64,000 nt of DNA from Monodelphis domestica (GCF_027887165.1 NC_077228.1:104241179-104305178); one strand, 5' to 3'. Shown: positions 19,725 through 33,448, counted from the stretch's first letter. Notes: generated by a model from the sequence alone, not told the origin. Translations and numbers: made by a program.

Positions 19725-19922
19725 AAAAAATCCTTACCTTCTGTCTTTAGAATCATTACAAGTATCTGTTCCAAAGCAGAAGAATGGTAAGGGTTAGGCA
19801 ACAGGGCTTAAGGGACTTGCCCAGGGTCACCCAGATAGGAAGGGTCTGAGGTCACATTTGAACCCAGGACCTCCCCTATCCAGGCCTGGCTCTCTATCCA
19901 TGGAGCCACCTAACTACCCCTT
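19725..19922 (-). repeat. Type A SINE, reverse orientation
   Basis: Plus strand reads CCTTACCTTCTGTCTTTAG, CTTGCCCAGGGTCACCCAG, TTTGAACCCAGGACCTC and GGAGCCACCTAACTACCCC, the complement of the SINE from tail to head. Confidence 0.9.
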
Positions 19923-20002
19923 TAAACAACATTTTTAAAAATATGAAATAGGTTTCTATTGAGGGCTAATTGGCAGAGTGGTGTGGCACTTGGTGAGCCT
20001 GG

Positions 20003-21639
<1,637 letters not shown>

Positions 21640-21640
<1 letters not shown>

Positions 21641-21842
21641 TTTTAAACCCTTACCTTCTGCCTTATAATCAATACTACATACTTGTTCCAAGGCAGAAGA
21701 GTGGTAAGGGCTAGGAAATGGGGGTCAAGTGACTTGCCCAGGGTCACACAGCTAAGAAGAGCCTGAGGTCAAATTTGAACCCAGGACCTCCTGTCTCTAG
21801 GGCTGGCTCTCAATCCACTGCGAGCTACCCAGCTGCCCCCTT
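21640..21842 (-). repeat. Type A SINE, reverse orientation
   Basis: Full-length complement: AAACCCTTACCTTCTGCC through TTGAACCCAGGACCTCC to GAGCTACCCAGCTGCCCCC. Confidence 0.9.
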
Positions 21843-21944
21843 AACTATGCATTTCTGAGTTTCCAGACTTTTTCCTCTGTCATCTCATGGCCTTCTTGTG
21901 TCATATATGGCTTCTGCAGAACTCCCCAAAGATTCCCATTTAAT

Positions 21945-22148
21945 TTTTTTTAAAACCCTTACCTTCTGTCTTAGAATCAATACTGTATATTGGTTTCAAG
22001 GCAGAAGATTGGTAAGGGCTAGGCAATGGGGGTTAAGTGACTTGCCCAGGGTCACATAGCTGGGAAGTGTCTGAAGCTAGATTTGAACCTAGGACCTCCC
22101 CCCTCTAGGCCTGGCTCTCAATCCACTGAGCCACCCCGCTGCCCCCTA
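21945..22148 (-). repeat. Type A SINE, reverse orientation
   Basis: Second copy in the same orientation about 100 bases on; TTTTTTTAAAACCCTTACCT at the tail and GAGCCACCCCGCTGCCCCC at the head. Confidence 0.9.
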
Positions 22149-22443
22149 TCTCATTTAATTTCTTATGCCAACTCATCATGTATCAAAACCTACCTCAATA
22201 GGGAAAGTTTTGATGTGGAAAAGATAACTGTATTTCACTTTCTTTCTTCATTAACTTTTTTTTGGTCCGAGGTCTCTGCCACAAAATGAATAACATGGGC
22301 AAATGTTTGCTATTATATCAGATTGCTTGCAGACTCAGAGAAGGGGAGGTAAAGAGTGAGGGAGAGAATTTAGGTCAAATGTTTTTAAAAGAAGGTTAAA
22401 ATTTGTTTTTATAAGTAATTGAGGGAAAATAAAATGTTATTTT

Positions 22444-22601
22444 AATGGAAATTTGTTATTTAATTAATTAATTTAGATTATTTTTCCATGGTTACATGAT
22501 TCATGTTCTTTCCCTTCCCTTCCTCCCTACCTCCCAGAGCCAACTAGCAATTCCTCTGGGTTTTACATGTGTCATTGATCAAGACCTATTTCCATATTAT
22601 G
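22444..22601 (-). mobile_element. Short L1 3' end, reverse orientation
   Basis: Plus strand has TTTAATTAATTAATTTAG, CCATGGTTACATGATTCATG and GTGTCATTGATCAAGACC, the complement of the marsupial L1 3' end. It is bounded by AATAAAATGTTATTTT and AATAAAATATTATTTT, a 16-bp target duplication with one difference. Confidence 0.75.
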
Positions 22602-22904
22602 AATAAAATATTATTTTTAAAAAGTGTATTAATGACATTACATACTATTACATTATGGATATTATTGATTATATGCAAGTTGGGAGATAGGACTATCTAC
22701 CCTATTACTGGACCCTAGTATCAGCCACCCATCTGCCATCATCACTAGTACAAACAATAGAGTACCAAAGGGCTGTAGGTTAGGGGCAATTTAGTAGAAT
22801 AAAAAGGTCACTGGACTTGGAATGAGAAACCCTGGTTTTGGGTCCCTCCTCCAGTGGTTTGATGGTTATATCACTTCTTAAGACCCCGTTGTCTCATCTT
22901 TGTT

Positions 22905-23172
22905 GCTGTTGTTGTTCAGTTGTGTCCAACTCTTCATGAGATATAAAATAAGCACAGTGCTGGGCTTGGAGTCAGGAAGACCTAAGTTCAAAACTAGCCT
23001 CAGACACTTCTTACTAGCTGTATGACCTGGGGAAGCCATTATATACTTTATATACCTTAGTCTCCTCATTTGTCAAATGAGCTGGAGAAGGAAACCACCA
23101 ACCACTCCAGTATCTTTGCCAAGAAAACCCCAAATGGGGTCATAGAGAGTCACCACGACTGAACAACAACAA
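22905..23172 (+). repeat. Type B SINE
   Basis: GTTGTTCAGTTGTGTCCAAC, GGAGTCAGGAAGACCTAAG, CACTCCAGTATCTTTGCCAA and AGAGTCACCACGACTGAACA. Directly followed by an L2/MIR-like fragment (ATGCATTTATTGTTTGTG; CCCTGCCCTCCAAGAGCTC) to about 23330. Confidence 0.8.
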
Positions 23173-23444
23173 AATATAAACAGTCAACATGCATTTATTG
23201 TTTGTGAAATGTTTTCTACATGCCAGACACCATGACAAGTGCACTGGATGCAAAGAAAGGTTAAAAACAAAGCCCCTGCCCTCCAAGAGCTCACACTCTA
23301 ATAGGGGAGATAACATACAAACAGATTGAAAATGAAGGAGAATCTCCAAGGGAAGGGCATTAGGCATTGGAAGGGGGGGGAGATAACTAGAAAGACTCCC
23401 CCTTCCTCTCACTCCCATCAGAAGTTTGAGTTTGAGTTGTGGGT

Positions 23445-23555
23445 TTTTTTTTAAACCCTTACCTTTTGTTTTAGAATTGTTACAAATATTGGTCCCAAGG
23501 CAGAAGAGAGGCAATTGGGGAATACTGAGATAGTGGGTAAGGGTTTTAAAAAAAG
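23445..23555 (-). repeat. Truncated type A SINE, reverse orientation
   Basis: Only the tail half is seen: TTTAAACCCTTACCTTTTG through GGTCCCAAGGCAGAAGAG. Confidence 0.7.
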
Positions 23556-23589
23556 ATCAAAGAAGTTGGGGACTTAAGAAATTGCAAAG

Positions 23590-23820
23590 GGAGATCTTTT
23601 TTTTAAGGTACTTTATTTTACCATGTAATAACAATTTTCCACATAAGTGTTCTGAAGTTATCTGATCCAAATTGTCTCCCTCCCTGTGATCCCTCCCATC
23701 TCCAGGAAATGGTAAGCAACCTGACCTGGGTAATACATGCAAAATCATGCAAAACACATTTCCCATACTGTTCATTTTTTGTAAGAGAATAATCATATAA
23801 AAACAAAAGCCCAAATAAAT
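23590..23820 (-). mobile_element. Probable L1 3' fragment of a second subfamily, reverse
   Basis: CCATGTAATAACAATTTTCC, GTAATACATGCAAAATCATG and TTTTTTGTAAGAGAATAATC look like a marsupial L1 3'UTR of another subfamily. Family assignment is from memory and less secure than for the neighbour. Confidence 0.5.
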
Positions 23821-23864
23821 TAAAGTGAAAAATGGTAGGCTTTGATCTGTATTCCTTTTTTAAT

Positions 23865-24445
23865 TGAAATTTTTCATTTAATTAATTAATTTAAAATATT
23901 TTTCCATGATTACATGATTCATATTCTTTCCCTCCCCTCCCACCCCTGTAGCTGATGCGCAATTCCACTGGCTTTTACTTGTGTCATTGATCAAGACCTA
24001 TTTCCCCATTATTGAGAATTACACTAGGGTGATCATTTAGAGTCTATATCCCCAGCCAGATCCCCATCAACTCATGTGATCAAGCAGTTGTTTTCTTCTG
24101 TGTTTCCTTTGCTCTGTATTTTGACACCAACAGTTCTTTCTAGAACCAGGTAGACGGCATTCTTTGTCATAATTCCTTCAGAACTGTCTTGTTTGAGAGT
24201 AGCTAAGTGTTTCACAGTTGATCATCATACAATATTACTGTTGCTGTGTACAATGTTTTCCTGGTTCTGCTTATTTCACTCTGCATCAGTCCATGAAGGT
24301 CTTTCCAGCTCTTTCTGAAATCATCCTGTTCATTATTTCTTATAACACAACACTATTTCATCACCATCTTATTTGTTCAGCCATTCCCCGATGGATGGCC
24401 ATCTGCTCAGTTTCCAAGGGCCCCTACAAATAGCTTCATACAAGT
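23865..24445 (-). mobile_element. L1 3' end incl. ORF2 tail, reverse orientation
   Basis: Read on the minus strand: GGGGAATGGCTGAACAAATA, AAATAAGCAGAACCAGGAAA, GTTGATGGGGATCTGG, AATAGGTCTTGATCAATGAC and the AT-rich tail. This is the longest of the reverse L1 pieces (about 580 bases); decayed and non-coding. Confidence 0.8.
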
Positions 24446-24579
24446 AGGTCCTCCCCCCCCCTGCCCCTTTTTGAGGGAGATCATCTTTAACTATAGGAAT
24501 TAGGAAAGGCTTCCTGGAGTAGGTGGTGGCTGAGCTTAATAATGAAGACCTGTACAACAAAGATAATGACAGCTGATTT

Positions 24580-24785
24580 TTTGTAACTTTTAGCTTCTGT
24601 CTTAGAATCACCTTTATAGTGTCATGGTTCCAAGTCAAAAGAGAGGTAAGGGTTAGGCAATGGGGTTAAAAGTGACTTGCCCAGGGTCCCACAGCTGGGA
24701 CTAGTGTCTGAGGCCAGATTTGAACCCAGAAGGTCCAATCTGTTGGTCTGGCTCTATCCACTGAGCCACCCAGCTACCCCAAAGC
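24580..24785 (-). repeat. Type A SINE, reverse orientation
   Basis: TTTAGCTTCTGTCTTAGAAT through GATTTGAACCCAGAAGGTCC to GAGCCACCCAGCTACCCCA. Several substitutions suggest an older copy. Confidence 0.8.
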
Positions 24786-25559
24786 TGATATTGATCAAGT
24801 ACTTTTAAGACTGGCCAAGGGCTCAACATACATTGTCTCATTTGATCCTCACAAAAAAAATGGTGCACTGATGGTCTTGAAAAATTCAAAGTCAGATGGA
24901 GACATAAGCTATGATTAGAATTCCTGCTGTTAGAGACACTCCTCCAAAAGATGTAGTTTGAAAAGACTACATAACTGAAAAGTACCACTAATCCCATTGC
25001 CCAAAGTACAGCCAACCCTAAGGCAAGTCCCAGCATTGTATCCACTCTGTGGGCACAGGGGTGGGGGCAGGGCCCTGTCTTAGGAAGCCAATGCAGCTGG
25101 CACAGAAACAGGGCCCTGTGAGGGCAGGGTGACACAATGCAGCTCTGAGTGGCCTCTCAATGGACGTCTGTGTTCTCGGGCTCTGTGGAGGGGGCCATCC
25201 CCCCAGCCCCTTCTGTCCACTTCTCTCTGGGCCCCTCCTCGCGAGGGACTCTCAGTAACCAGGGCAGCCTCTCCTCAAGGCTGGCACATCAACCTGAACG
25301 GTCCGAGATGGCCCGGGGTCTGGGATCTCTGGCGCTCTCCTCGATGCCCATGGCCAGGTGAGGCAGGGCTGGGGGGCGTCGCTGGGATCCTCGGGGAAGC
25401 GCACAGTAGGCAGAGGAAGCGGGAGCCACGCTTGCTCAGCCCGACCCAAAAGCGTAGGGGATGCTCAGTGCCAAGGTCCACGCGGGGAAGCGCCCAGTGG
25501 GGGCCCCTAGTGAGTGGTTATTCGCTGGGGCCAGTAGCACCAAGCCGGCAGGGGTAGAG

Positions 25560-25794
25560 TTACCCAGGCTGGCTGGGATGCCTGCTTAGTCCCTCCCCTA
25601 GAGGGGGCGGGAGCAGGAGCAGGAGCTGGAGCTGCCGCCCGCCCGCCAGCCAGCCGCACGCCTACCCGCCGGGGTCCCAGCCCTACCACAGCTCCCGCGA
25701 CTCCGGCTCCCGTTGGGTCGGCTTCCTCTTTCCCTCCGCCATCTCCCCCGTGGCCACCCCAGCCCTGCCTTTGCCCCTGTCCTTGCCCCCAGTT
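25560..25794 (+). promoter_or_regulatory. SHISA4: GC-rich promoter / 5'UTR region of SHISA4
   Basis: Dense GC with GGGGGCGGGAGCAGG (a GC-box-like site) and GCCGCCCGCCCGCCAGCC. No TATA box was seen, as expected for a GC-rich promoter. The transcription start cannot be fixed from sequence; the coding start is at 25795. Confidence 0.5.
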
Positions 25795-28700
25795 ATGTCT
25801 CCTCCGGGGCTGCCCTGGGCCCCAGCGCAGCAGCTCGCTGGAATATTGTTCTTCAGCCTGTTGGCTCCTCTGGGTAAGGGGGTGGTTTGGGGACGGACCG
25901 GCTCAGGGTGGGGGAGGAAGAGAGAGTGATGGGGTGGGGGACTGTAGGACCCGGAGGGAGCTCCCGAAGGAGGACACCGCAGAGGGGCCAGGGGAAAGCC
26001 CCAAGAACGTGGGCCCTGGGGACTGGATTTCCGGAGGAGGGAAAGGGTGATGAGGCAGGACCCCAGATTGGACGCCTGGAAAGTGGGCACGGGGTCAGAT
26101 GCCGGGGAGTGAGAGCCCATTGGCAGGAGCGGCGAGGGGGAGGGGGAGGTGAGTGGCTGCCAGGAGTCCAGTAGGGACTGGTATCCACAAGCCGTTAGAA
26201 GGAGGAGGCTGGGAAAGGGGCAAGCATGGTGCCCACTGGGTCCCTACTGTGTTCTTAGTGTTGGCAGATGAAGACTGCCTGTGGTATCTGGATGGGAACG
26301 GCTCGTGGCATCCCGGGTTTGACTGTGAAGCCTCCTTCTGCTGTGGGACCTGCTACCACCGTTTCTGCTGCAGAGATCTCTCCAGAATCATCACGGAGAG
26401 GCAGCAAAAGCACTGCCTGGCCTTTAGGTGTGAGCCCTTAGCCCCGGCCCTTTTCCTCCCAGCCCCCTCCCTTCCTCCTTCCTCTGTCTCTTTCTTCTCC
26501 TGTGACCCTGCCCCTCCTGACTCTTCACACACACAGGCCATTCTTTTGCTTCTTCCCCCTCCTTAGCTTGGTAATCACAGCTAATGGTTAGTGTCTGGCC
26601 TGCAAACTGCTCTCCTGGGTTCCCTCCGGCTGCATATAGGGCCTGAGGCTTGACCTGGTCTGGGTTTCTTTATTTCCTCCCCCTGAGCCCTATTGTTTGT
26701 TTGCTTATTCCTGCCCCAAAGATTCCCTGGAGAGCTAAATTAGCGGTGGAACCCAGGGAGAAGCTTTATCATGTATGCAGGAATGAAGTAAATGCAAAAA
26801 GTCTGTGAACACTTTGGGGCTGGACCATCCATGCTCTCTTCCTCAGGCTCTCTGCAGCTCCCAAGAGCCATGGGACACCAAGGGCAGTGGAGCCAGAAAA
26901 GTCACCCCAGAAAACTACAAGTCCCAGGATGCCCACTTGGTCTCCCAGATATCTGCTGGCTCACCATGGTGGGGACACTAGGCTCCTCTCTGGGGAAGAG
27001 CCTCAGAATAGGCCCCTTCCCTTCTGACCTTAGGGCCTCCCCCACCTTCCCCAGGGGCTCTTCCATGACATATAGCCATCCACTAGGGCTAGAGCAGAAC
27101 ACAGTGTGTTGGACCCTATAAGCTTTTTTTTTTTCAAAAGCCCGTACCTTCCTCAGAGAATCAGTACTATGTATTGGTTCCAAGTCAAAAGAGAGGTAAG
27201 GGCTAGGCAATATGGGTTGTGACTTGACCAGGGTCACACAGCTAGGAAGTGTCTGAGGTCAAATTTGAATCCAGGACCTTCTGTCTCTAGACTGGAATCT
27301 CTAGTTCATTATGGCTACAGGATAGCATCCATCCAAGCGTCCTGGCTCCTTCCTCTATGGGCTGGAGGTTGACAGGGTGTTCCTGTGCCCATAGCCCCAA
27401 GACTATCGCCGGTATTGCCTCAGCTGTGATCCTGTTCATTGCCGTGGTAGTCACCACCATCTGCTGCTTCCTCTGCTCCTGCTGTTACCTCTACCGCCGA
27501 CGCCAGCAGCTTCGCACGCCCTTAGAAGGTACTTAGGGGGGTGCTGGGATACGGAGTGGGCTGGTTGGACGTGAATGTGTGTGCACCAAACTTGGAATCA
27601 CTGGGAGCTTTGCTGTGGGGTATGAGTGAGCATTCTTCTTTGTGGATGTCATAGAGTTGAATGACAACTAGGGGACGGTAGCCAGGGTGGTTGGATGGCG
27701 GCCGCTCTGGAGGATGTCCTCATATCACGGAGTTGGAGCTCGGAGGTCATCTAGTCCAACCCCTCATTTTACAAACGAGGAAACAGCCTCAGAGAAGTTG
27801 TGGCTTGTTCAGGATCACATAGTTGGTTAAGTCAACAAGGCAGGATTTGAATTCAGGTCTTCTGATTCTAAGGCTCTACCTATTATACCATTCTGCCTGT
27901 GGTGACATTTTGCTTTTTTTTTTAAACCTTCCATCTTACAATCAATACTGTTTATTGGTTCCAAGCCAGAAGAGTGGTAAGGGCTAGGCAATGGGGGTGA
28001 AGTGACTTACCCAGGGCCACACAGCTAGGAAGTAGCTGAGGCCAGATTTGATCCTAGGACTTCCCTTCTCTAGGTCTGACTCTCAATCCACTGAGCCACC
28101 AAATATATTTACCCTGGCAGGTAGGAAGTATGATACTGCTGAGATGGTTTTGGGGTAGGGAGCACTGTGAGTGGGAAGGGCTGGGGGACTCACCCCTGAG
28201 GCAGCTGTGCTGGAGTTTGTGATTCCAATCCTTTGAGCTTTTGCTCTCCCTGTCCCAGCTGGGTATTCCCCAGGTGGCCTATTCTCAAGCCCGAGGTCTC
28301 TGAAATCTGAGCCCCCTCCAGGAATTGTGCCCTCCCTGCCTTAGGGAACAGAAAGGAGTGTGGTGCTGTAAACTGATCTGTAGCAGTGAGTGTCTGAAGC
28401 CTGCCCACCCATTCCTTGTCTCTAGATCAGCTTCTGGAAGCCGAGGGGCTGAGAGAGGAGAGAAGCTTGGGGGATAGCAATCCTGCCGCCTGCCCAGCCA
28501 CGGTGGCGCAGGAATACCATGACAGTGCTGACCCGGGTTCATTTGAAACAGAGGGGCCCTGATCCTACCCTGGACCAAATGACTGCTCTTCCCTGGCACT
28601 CGCCTACAAACCAAGGGGTTCAGATGGGATAATCTTTTAAAATTCCTCTCCCTGCTTACAAGCTTATTCACTGTCAACAAGTATTCATTCTGTGCTCATT

Positions 28701-29193
28701 TGGTGCTGAGAGTTTAATGTCTGTCCTTTGCTTCCCTAGTTCAAGAGATCCCAATGACAGGCTTCCCCATCCAGCCGATGTACCCGTATCCTCAGGATCC
28801 AAAAGCTGGCCCCGCACCCCCCCAGCCAGGCTTCGTGTACCCACCCAGTGGTCCTGCCCCCCAGTATCCTATGTACCCAGCTGGTCCCCCAGTCTACAAT
28901 CCTGCAGGTGAGAAGCACAAAGCCCCTGGGTTGTCTTCCGTCACAGTGCCCCCAGTCCCTGCTTGGACATCTTCCAGACTGCCTTCTTCAACCCTAAGTT
29001 GTTGGTCCCCTTCGCACAAGCCTTGAAGCTGTCCATCCGCATTTCAGCCCGTCTTAGCCTTTCTCACATCCTTCCCCCAACCTGCTAAGAGGCGTTGGTC
29101 ATGTTTTCCAGTTATGCTCACTAATTCCATTCCTTTTCCTTTTCAGCTCCTCCTCCCTACATGCCATCACAGTCCACTTACCCTGGGGCCTGA
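25795..29193 (+). CDS. SHISA4: Protein shisa-4, complete, 198 residues, five coding exons
   Basis: Exons: 25795-25873, 26259-26427, 27395-27528, 28740-28907, 29147-29193 (TGA 29191-29193). All introns are GT-AG and phases fit; 597 nt. The start ATG has G at -3. A signal peptide covers residues 1-29, ending VLA before DEDC. The Shisa cysteine-rich ectodomain (about 33-79) contains CLWYLDGNGSW with an NGS glycosylation site, then CCGTC and CC pairs. The membrane helix is about 87-109, followed by cysteines and a YRRRQQ stop-transfer stretch. The tail is Pro/Tyr-rich with a PPPY (PPxY) motif at 185-188 that could bind WW-domain proteins. Human SHISA4 is about 197 residues; here the ectodomain is one residue shorter (CEASFCC) and the N-terminus differs. 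The molecular role of SHISA4 is poorly defined. Confidence 0.96.
27140..27300 (-). repeat. Type A SINE in SHISA4 intron 2, reverse
   Basis: TCAAAAGCCCGTACCTTCC through GGTCACACAGCTAGGAAGTG and TTTGAATCCAGGACCTTC; the head is lost. It sits about 95 bases before exon 27395. Confidence 0.75.
27725..27900 (-). repeat. MIR-like element in SHISA4 intron 3, reverse
   Basis: GAGGTCATCTAGTCCAACCC, CATTTTACAAACGAGGAAAC and GGATTTGAATTCAGGTCTTC are complement MIR/CORE segments. Confidence 0.7.
27915..28108 (-). repeat. Type A SINE in SHISA4 intron 3, reverse
   Basis: TTTAAACCTTCCATCTTAC, GGTAAGGGCTAGGCAATGGG and GATTTGATCCTAGGACTTCC to ATCCACTGAGCCACC. Confidence 0.85.
28426..28562 (+). other. SHISA4: Candidate alternative terminal exon of SHISA4
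   Basis: A strong acceptor (CCATTCCTTGTCTCTAG) ends at 28425. Joining it to the exon-3 end at 27528 keeps the frame (G|AT = Asp) and opens 44 further codons to TGA 28560-28562. The tail is acidic (starts QLLEAEGLREER, ends GSFETEGP) and lacks the Pro/Tyr tail and PPPY of the main form; the product would be 172 residues. The splice phase, acceptor and protein-like composition are seen; expression is not. No AATAAA follows closely, which counts against a terminal exon. Confidence 0.35.
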
Positions 29194-29715
29194 GGAAGCA
29201 GTCCGGTATTTCTGCAGTCTTCCCTCCAGGCAGCACTGTTCTGAGGCAGACCCTAATTTCTCCACCTTGTTCCATTGGTGGGAGAGGATCATGCAGAAGG
29301 ACCTATCCATGGACATTGAGCATCATACCAAGTGGACAGATACATTGATTTGGGATAGGCTCCCTGACGGCATGGAACAGTCATGGGACACCTATTGGGA
29401 AGGGACTTTGGGGCTAGGGAGATGGTGGCATTATTTTTAACATGGGAAGAAAGATAGGAAGTGTTGAGAAGGAAAGCGTGGTGGATGAGGGCACACCCTG
29501 TGCCCTGGTAAGTAGTGCCCTCCAGCAGGCCACCTTCAGGAGGGTTGTTGCTTACCCACGTTTGCTGCTCTTTCAACTATCACAACCCATCAGAGTGGAA
29601 GTGGAAGAGGGCCACGCCTATGGGTCACCAATCATCCTCTTCTCCCTTCCTTCCCACTACTGCCCCACAAATCAGGGCTCTCCCCCCAGATTAAACCTGT
29701 AAATAGGTAATACGT
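29194..29715 (+). other. SHISA4: SHISA4 3' untranslated region
   Basis: Repeat-free sequence after the stop. It contains an ATTAAA signal at 29690-29695, which places the cleavage site near 29710-29720 by inference. Confidence 0.6.
29690..29695 (+). terminator. SHISA4: ATTAAA polyadenylation signal of SHISA4
   Basis: The common ATTAAA variant about 500 bases past the stop, with a TGTAAATAGGTAATACG stretch after it. No canonical AATAAA lies closer. Confidence 0.55.
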
Positions 29716-32700
29716 CTAAATCCTGCCTTCAGAATCCTTGTGCGTGTGTTGGCACAGGTCCTCGGCTATCGAGCACATGACCCAACTCTCTCCCCAACTT
29801 TGGTCTGTCCACCCTCTGTAAGTACCTAAAAATTGTGCCTTCTCCTTCCACTTTTCCCAATTTGGCTGGGTATATATTAGCCTCACATTCCCAGGGATCA
29901 GGTGTGTCTCCAAACAGAGACAGGCTAATGCCTTGATCTCCAGTGTTGGTATAAAACTCACCCATTGGGCAACCTGGCACCAGACCCAGCTTTAGTGGCC
30001 AACAGAAAGAGGAACAGCTTGGACCCGACTGAGGCAGAGGAGGGCATAAAACCACTCTCTGCTTGTTCCTCAGGTTATGGGGATGCAGCTACTGCTGGCT
30101 GGGAAGAAAGGTTGCTCTGTGGTTATAGGGATGCCTCATTTAGGGGGAGGAGAAGAGAGGGGAGACTCCAGAGCTTTTTTCACTCCGGTTTGCTTATCAT
30201 TTTCCTAGAATAATATGAGGGTGGGTTCTGTTAGGAATCTAAGTTGGCAAAGGAAGCTCAGAATCCAGAAGCAGAAACCCAAGTATCAGAGACTTAAAAG
30301 ATCATGGCTTTCATTGGTCAATCCCTAAGATTCCATTCATTGCTGTTGCCAGTGTCCTTTTTCCAGGTGGTCCACAAAGGCATCTTTCTCTAAGCAGATT
30401 TGTTGTTATTTAGTCTTGTCAAACCCCATTTGTAGTTTTTCTTAGCAAAGACACTGGAGTGGTTTGACAGCTCATTTTACATTTTACAGATGAGGAAACT
30501 GAGGCAAACAAGGTACAGTGACTTGTCCAGGGTCACACAGCTACTGAGTTTTTGAGGCCAAATTTGAATTCAGGTCTTCCTGACACACCAGGTCCAGCAC
30601 ACCACTGTACTGCCTAGCTCAGCTTTTGAGCCCCTAAACAGGCAGAATGTGCTGGGGTTCTAATAAGCAGTTCTCTCTCCACTGGGCATTTGCCTAAACA
30701 CTATCTTTGGTCCCCATACCCCTGTCACTTATTATTGCATTTCTGAATGGAGGGGAGACCTCGGTTCTTGGCTTTCTCTTAACTATGACTTTGGTTCAGT
30801 CATTTCTCATTCTCTAGTCTTCTGTTTCTTCTTTTTTTAATTTAATTTTTTTCTTCTTTAAAATGAATTTAAGGTATATCTCTTAAGGCCCTTTTCCAGC
30901 TCCAGGATTCAGTGAAAGACCCAAGAGGACCCTGTCTCTATCCAATCTCCAGAAACTTCTAGGAGTACAAAAACAGGCTCCTTCCCAGCAAGCCCACAGT
31001 AACACTGCTAGGGGAGGGAGTTTCCCAGAGATTCTTTTTATTCAAATGGGAAAAAAAATATCTCCAGGCTGGCTTCTCAGGCCTCCCCCAAGCTCAGCTG
31101 CTTTTTACAGGTTTCCAAGAGCCTTTGCTAATCTGGCCAACCATCTCCTACCATCCTCATGGCCTCCTCCTTCCTCTTCATCCTGTAGCCCCTTAACTCC
31201 AGCTCCCATCCTCTAGCCCTGTATTTTATCCCATCTGCTACTGGATCTTTCCTCCTTTTTTCACATCCCCTCTGCCTCAGACCCCTTTACCACTGCCTTA
31301 CTCTTCCATCAAGGCACAAGAGGAAGGGGTGACTGACTTTGCTGGAGACAAAGGTCCTGGATCTGTGTCAAGGGACTGGCCACAGCACCCAAGGCTAGCC
31401 CCTTTGAGGGCTCTAGGCACTCTCCCTATAGAGGGCCCTCAGTTTCTTCAGTCAGTTGTTCCTTGGCAAGGCAAATCCAGGAGCCCAGCTTTGCCCATCA
31501 TGGGGATGATACCCCCTTTATTGTCCCCCCACCTGAGAAAGCCCTTAGACCCCTCCCTCCACCCCAGTCAGTCTTCTTCAAGCCTGATTAGGGCTGAAGA
31601 AGTTCCTACCCATCAGTAGTGAGTGTGAGACTATACCCAGAGCTCTGTAGCTGAGTGGGATATGGTGATGTGAGATGGTAACCGAAGGGGCCTCTGATGG
31701 CCAGACTTTACTTCAGATAGTTCAACCTTCACTCCCATGGGCACAGGAGATATCCCGACAGAGTCGAGGGCACTGGGCCTAAAATCTGCATCCCTTTTCT
31801 AGATTGAGAAAACAAGGGATTTAGTGAGGGAGTGGATTAGGAGGAGGAGCCTTCCGTTTTGACTGGAACACATACAAGGTAAAATAGCATCAATCATCCT
31901 TGAATCAATGAGCTGGAACTGTTTGCTTAAAACAATAGATCTCCAGCACTAGATCACAGGCTAGCCCCTACATCACTCGTAGCTAGGGGGAAGGGATCCT
32001 AATGAATGCCACTCATTTGTTCAGAAATATTTCCCAGCATGGTATAGTAGGCAAACTGCCAAATTTGGAGTTAGAAAGCCCAAGTTCAAGTGATCAGGTA
32101 CAAGTATTTATTGGGTACCTACTATGTGCCAAGAACCTACTATGTGGTGGGCACTGGGAATGTAAAAACAAAAATGAAACCATCCCTGCCCTTAATGAGC
32201 TTAACATTCTCTGGGCAGAGAAAACATTTGTGACCCTGGACACATCACTCATCTTCATTGGACTTCAGCTTTGTTTGTAAAATGAGGATTGGGGTTGGAC
32301 CAGGTGCACTCTAAGGCCCCTGCCTGCTTTAAATCTAGAATGTCATGATGCTAAGGAAAACAAAGCATGATAAAATAGAAGTGGGCATTGGGGCCCAGAA
32401 GACAACTTTTGCCCTGAGTGGGGCTTTGCTAACACCCTCATTTGTATGGGACAGAGAACCCAGGAATCCCCTGTATGACTCCCCTCCATGAACTCTGAAT
32501 GACACATGGCAGCATCACCCCTGAACCTCTCCCTAAAGGTCTGATCTTTTCTGCACCATTAAAGGGACTCACCAAGGGGCGAATTGGAGCAGAATTCAGT
32601 TGGCTCTGACATGGCCCCATCCATGGTTTTAGAGTCACTTATTACACTAAAGAGCTGAATAGGATGAAACCTCCACCAAGAAAGCCAAGAATTGGGTCCC

Positions 32701-33330
32701 AGCAGGATGGATTTCTCTTCCACAATTCCCATGCCCCCCTCAGAGCCTGGCACTTCCAGCTATGTACTGGGTAGAGACTGCAGCCAGCCTTCAGCAGAAG
32801 CCCTATGTAGGGTCTAGCATGGTAAGTAGTCTAATTCTCAGAAAAAAGAGATGAGAGGCTCGGCAGAATCTGGGGGGGGGGGCATTTACCCCACAGACAT
32901 AGATAACATGAAGTGGGTGAGGGAGAAAAAACAAGCATTTCTTAGCCCACTTGCAGAGATCCAGGCAAGGGCATGATTGGGACCAGAGCAGGAGGAGCAC
33001 CAGCCACAGTGGAGAAGGAAGGGAAGGAAGGTATGAGGGCCAGAGAGAAAAGAAGAGCCCAGGATGGATCATAGATAAGATGGGAAGGACCAATAGAGAC
33101 CACCAGTGCAACTAGACTCACTTTACAGATAAGGAAACTGAGTCATTGTTCCCCATCATCCAGATACTGTCAGAGATAGGATTTAAACCAGGACCTTCTG
33201 TTTTCACAGGCAATGAAATAGGAAAAGGGGAAGGATTGGAAAGTCACTGGATGAGCCAGAAAAGGGAACTGAGGTTAGGAAAAAAGAAATTGATGAAGAG
33301 GGACACAAAGGACAGTGATTTAAGGTGAAG
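29716..33330. other. Intergenic between SHISA4 and the next CpG-rich block
   Basis: Contains a reverse type B SINE (30400-30625: GACACTGGAGTGGTTTGAC, AGATGAGGAAACTGAGGCAA), a forward L2/MIR-like fragment (32095-32345: TATTTATTGGGTACCTACT) and a G-run at 32872-32882. Open frames such as that at 31329-31619 carry no recognisable domain. No gene seen. Confidence 0.5.
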
Positions 33331-33332
33331 GA

Positions 33333-33448
33333 GAGGCAGCTAGGTAGTGGGGTTCAAATCTGGCCTTAGACATTTCCTAGTTGTGTAACTCTGGACAAGT
33401 CACTTAACTTCAATTGGCCCAAATGCTGAGGGAAGGTAAGAATTTTTA
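33333..33448 (+). repeat. Deleted type A SINE
   Basis: GAGGCAGCTAGGTAGTGG runs straight into GGTTCAAATCTGGCC, so the middle of the head is missing; the tail GAAGGTAAGAATTTTTAAA is present. Confidence 0.7.

Noticed and set aside
31329-31619. 96-residue frame between SHISA4 and LMOD1
   Set aside because: No domain, no splice signals of note, no sign of conservation visible from one sequence.
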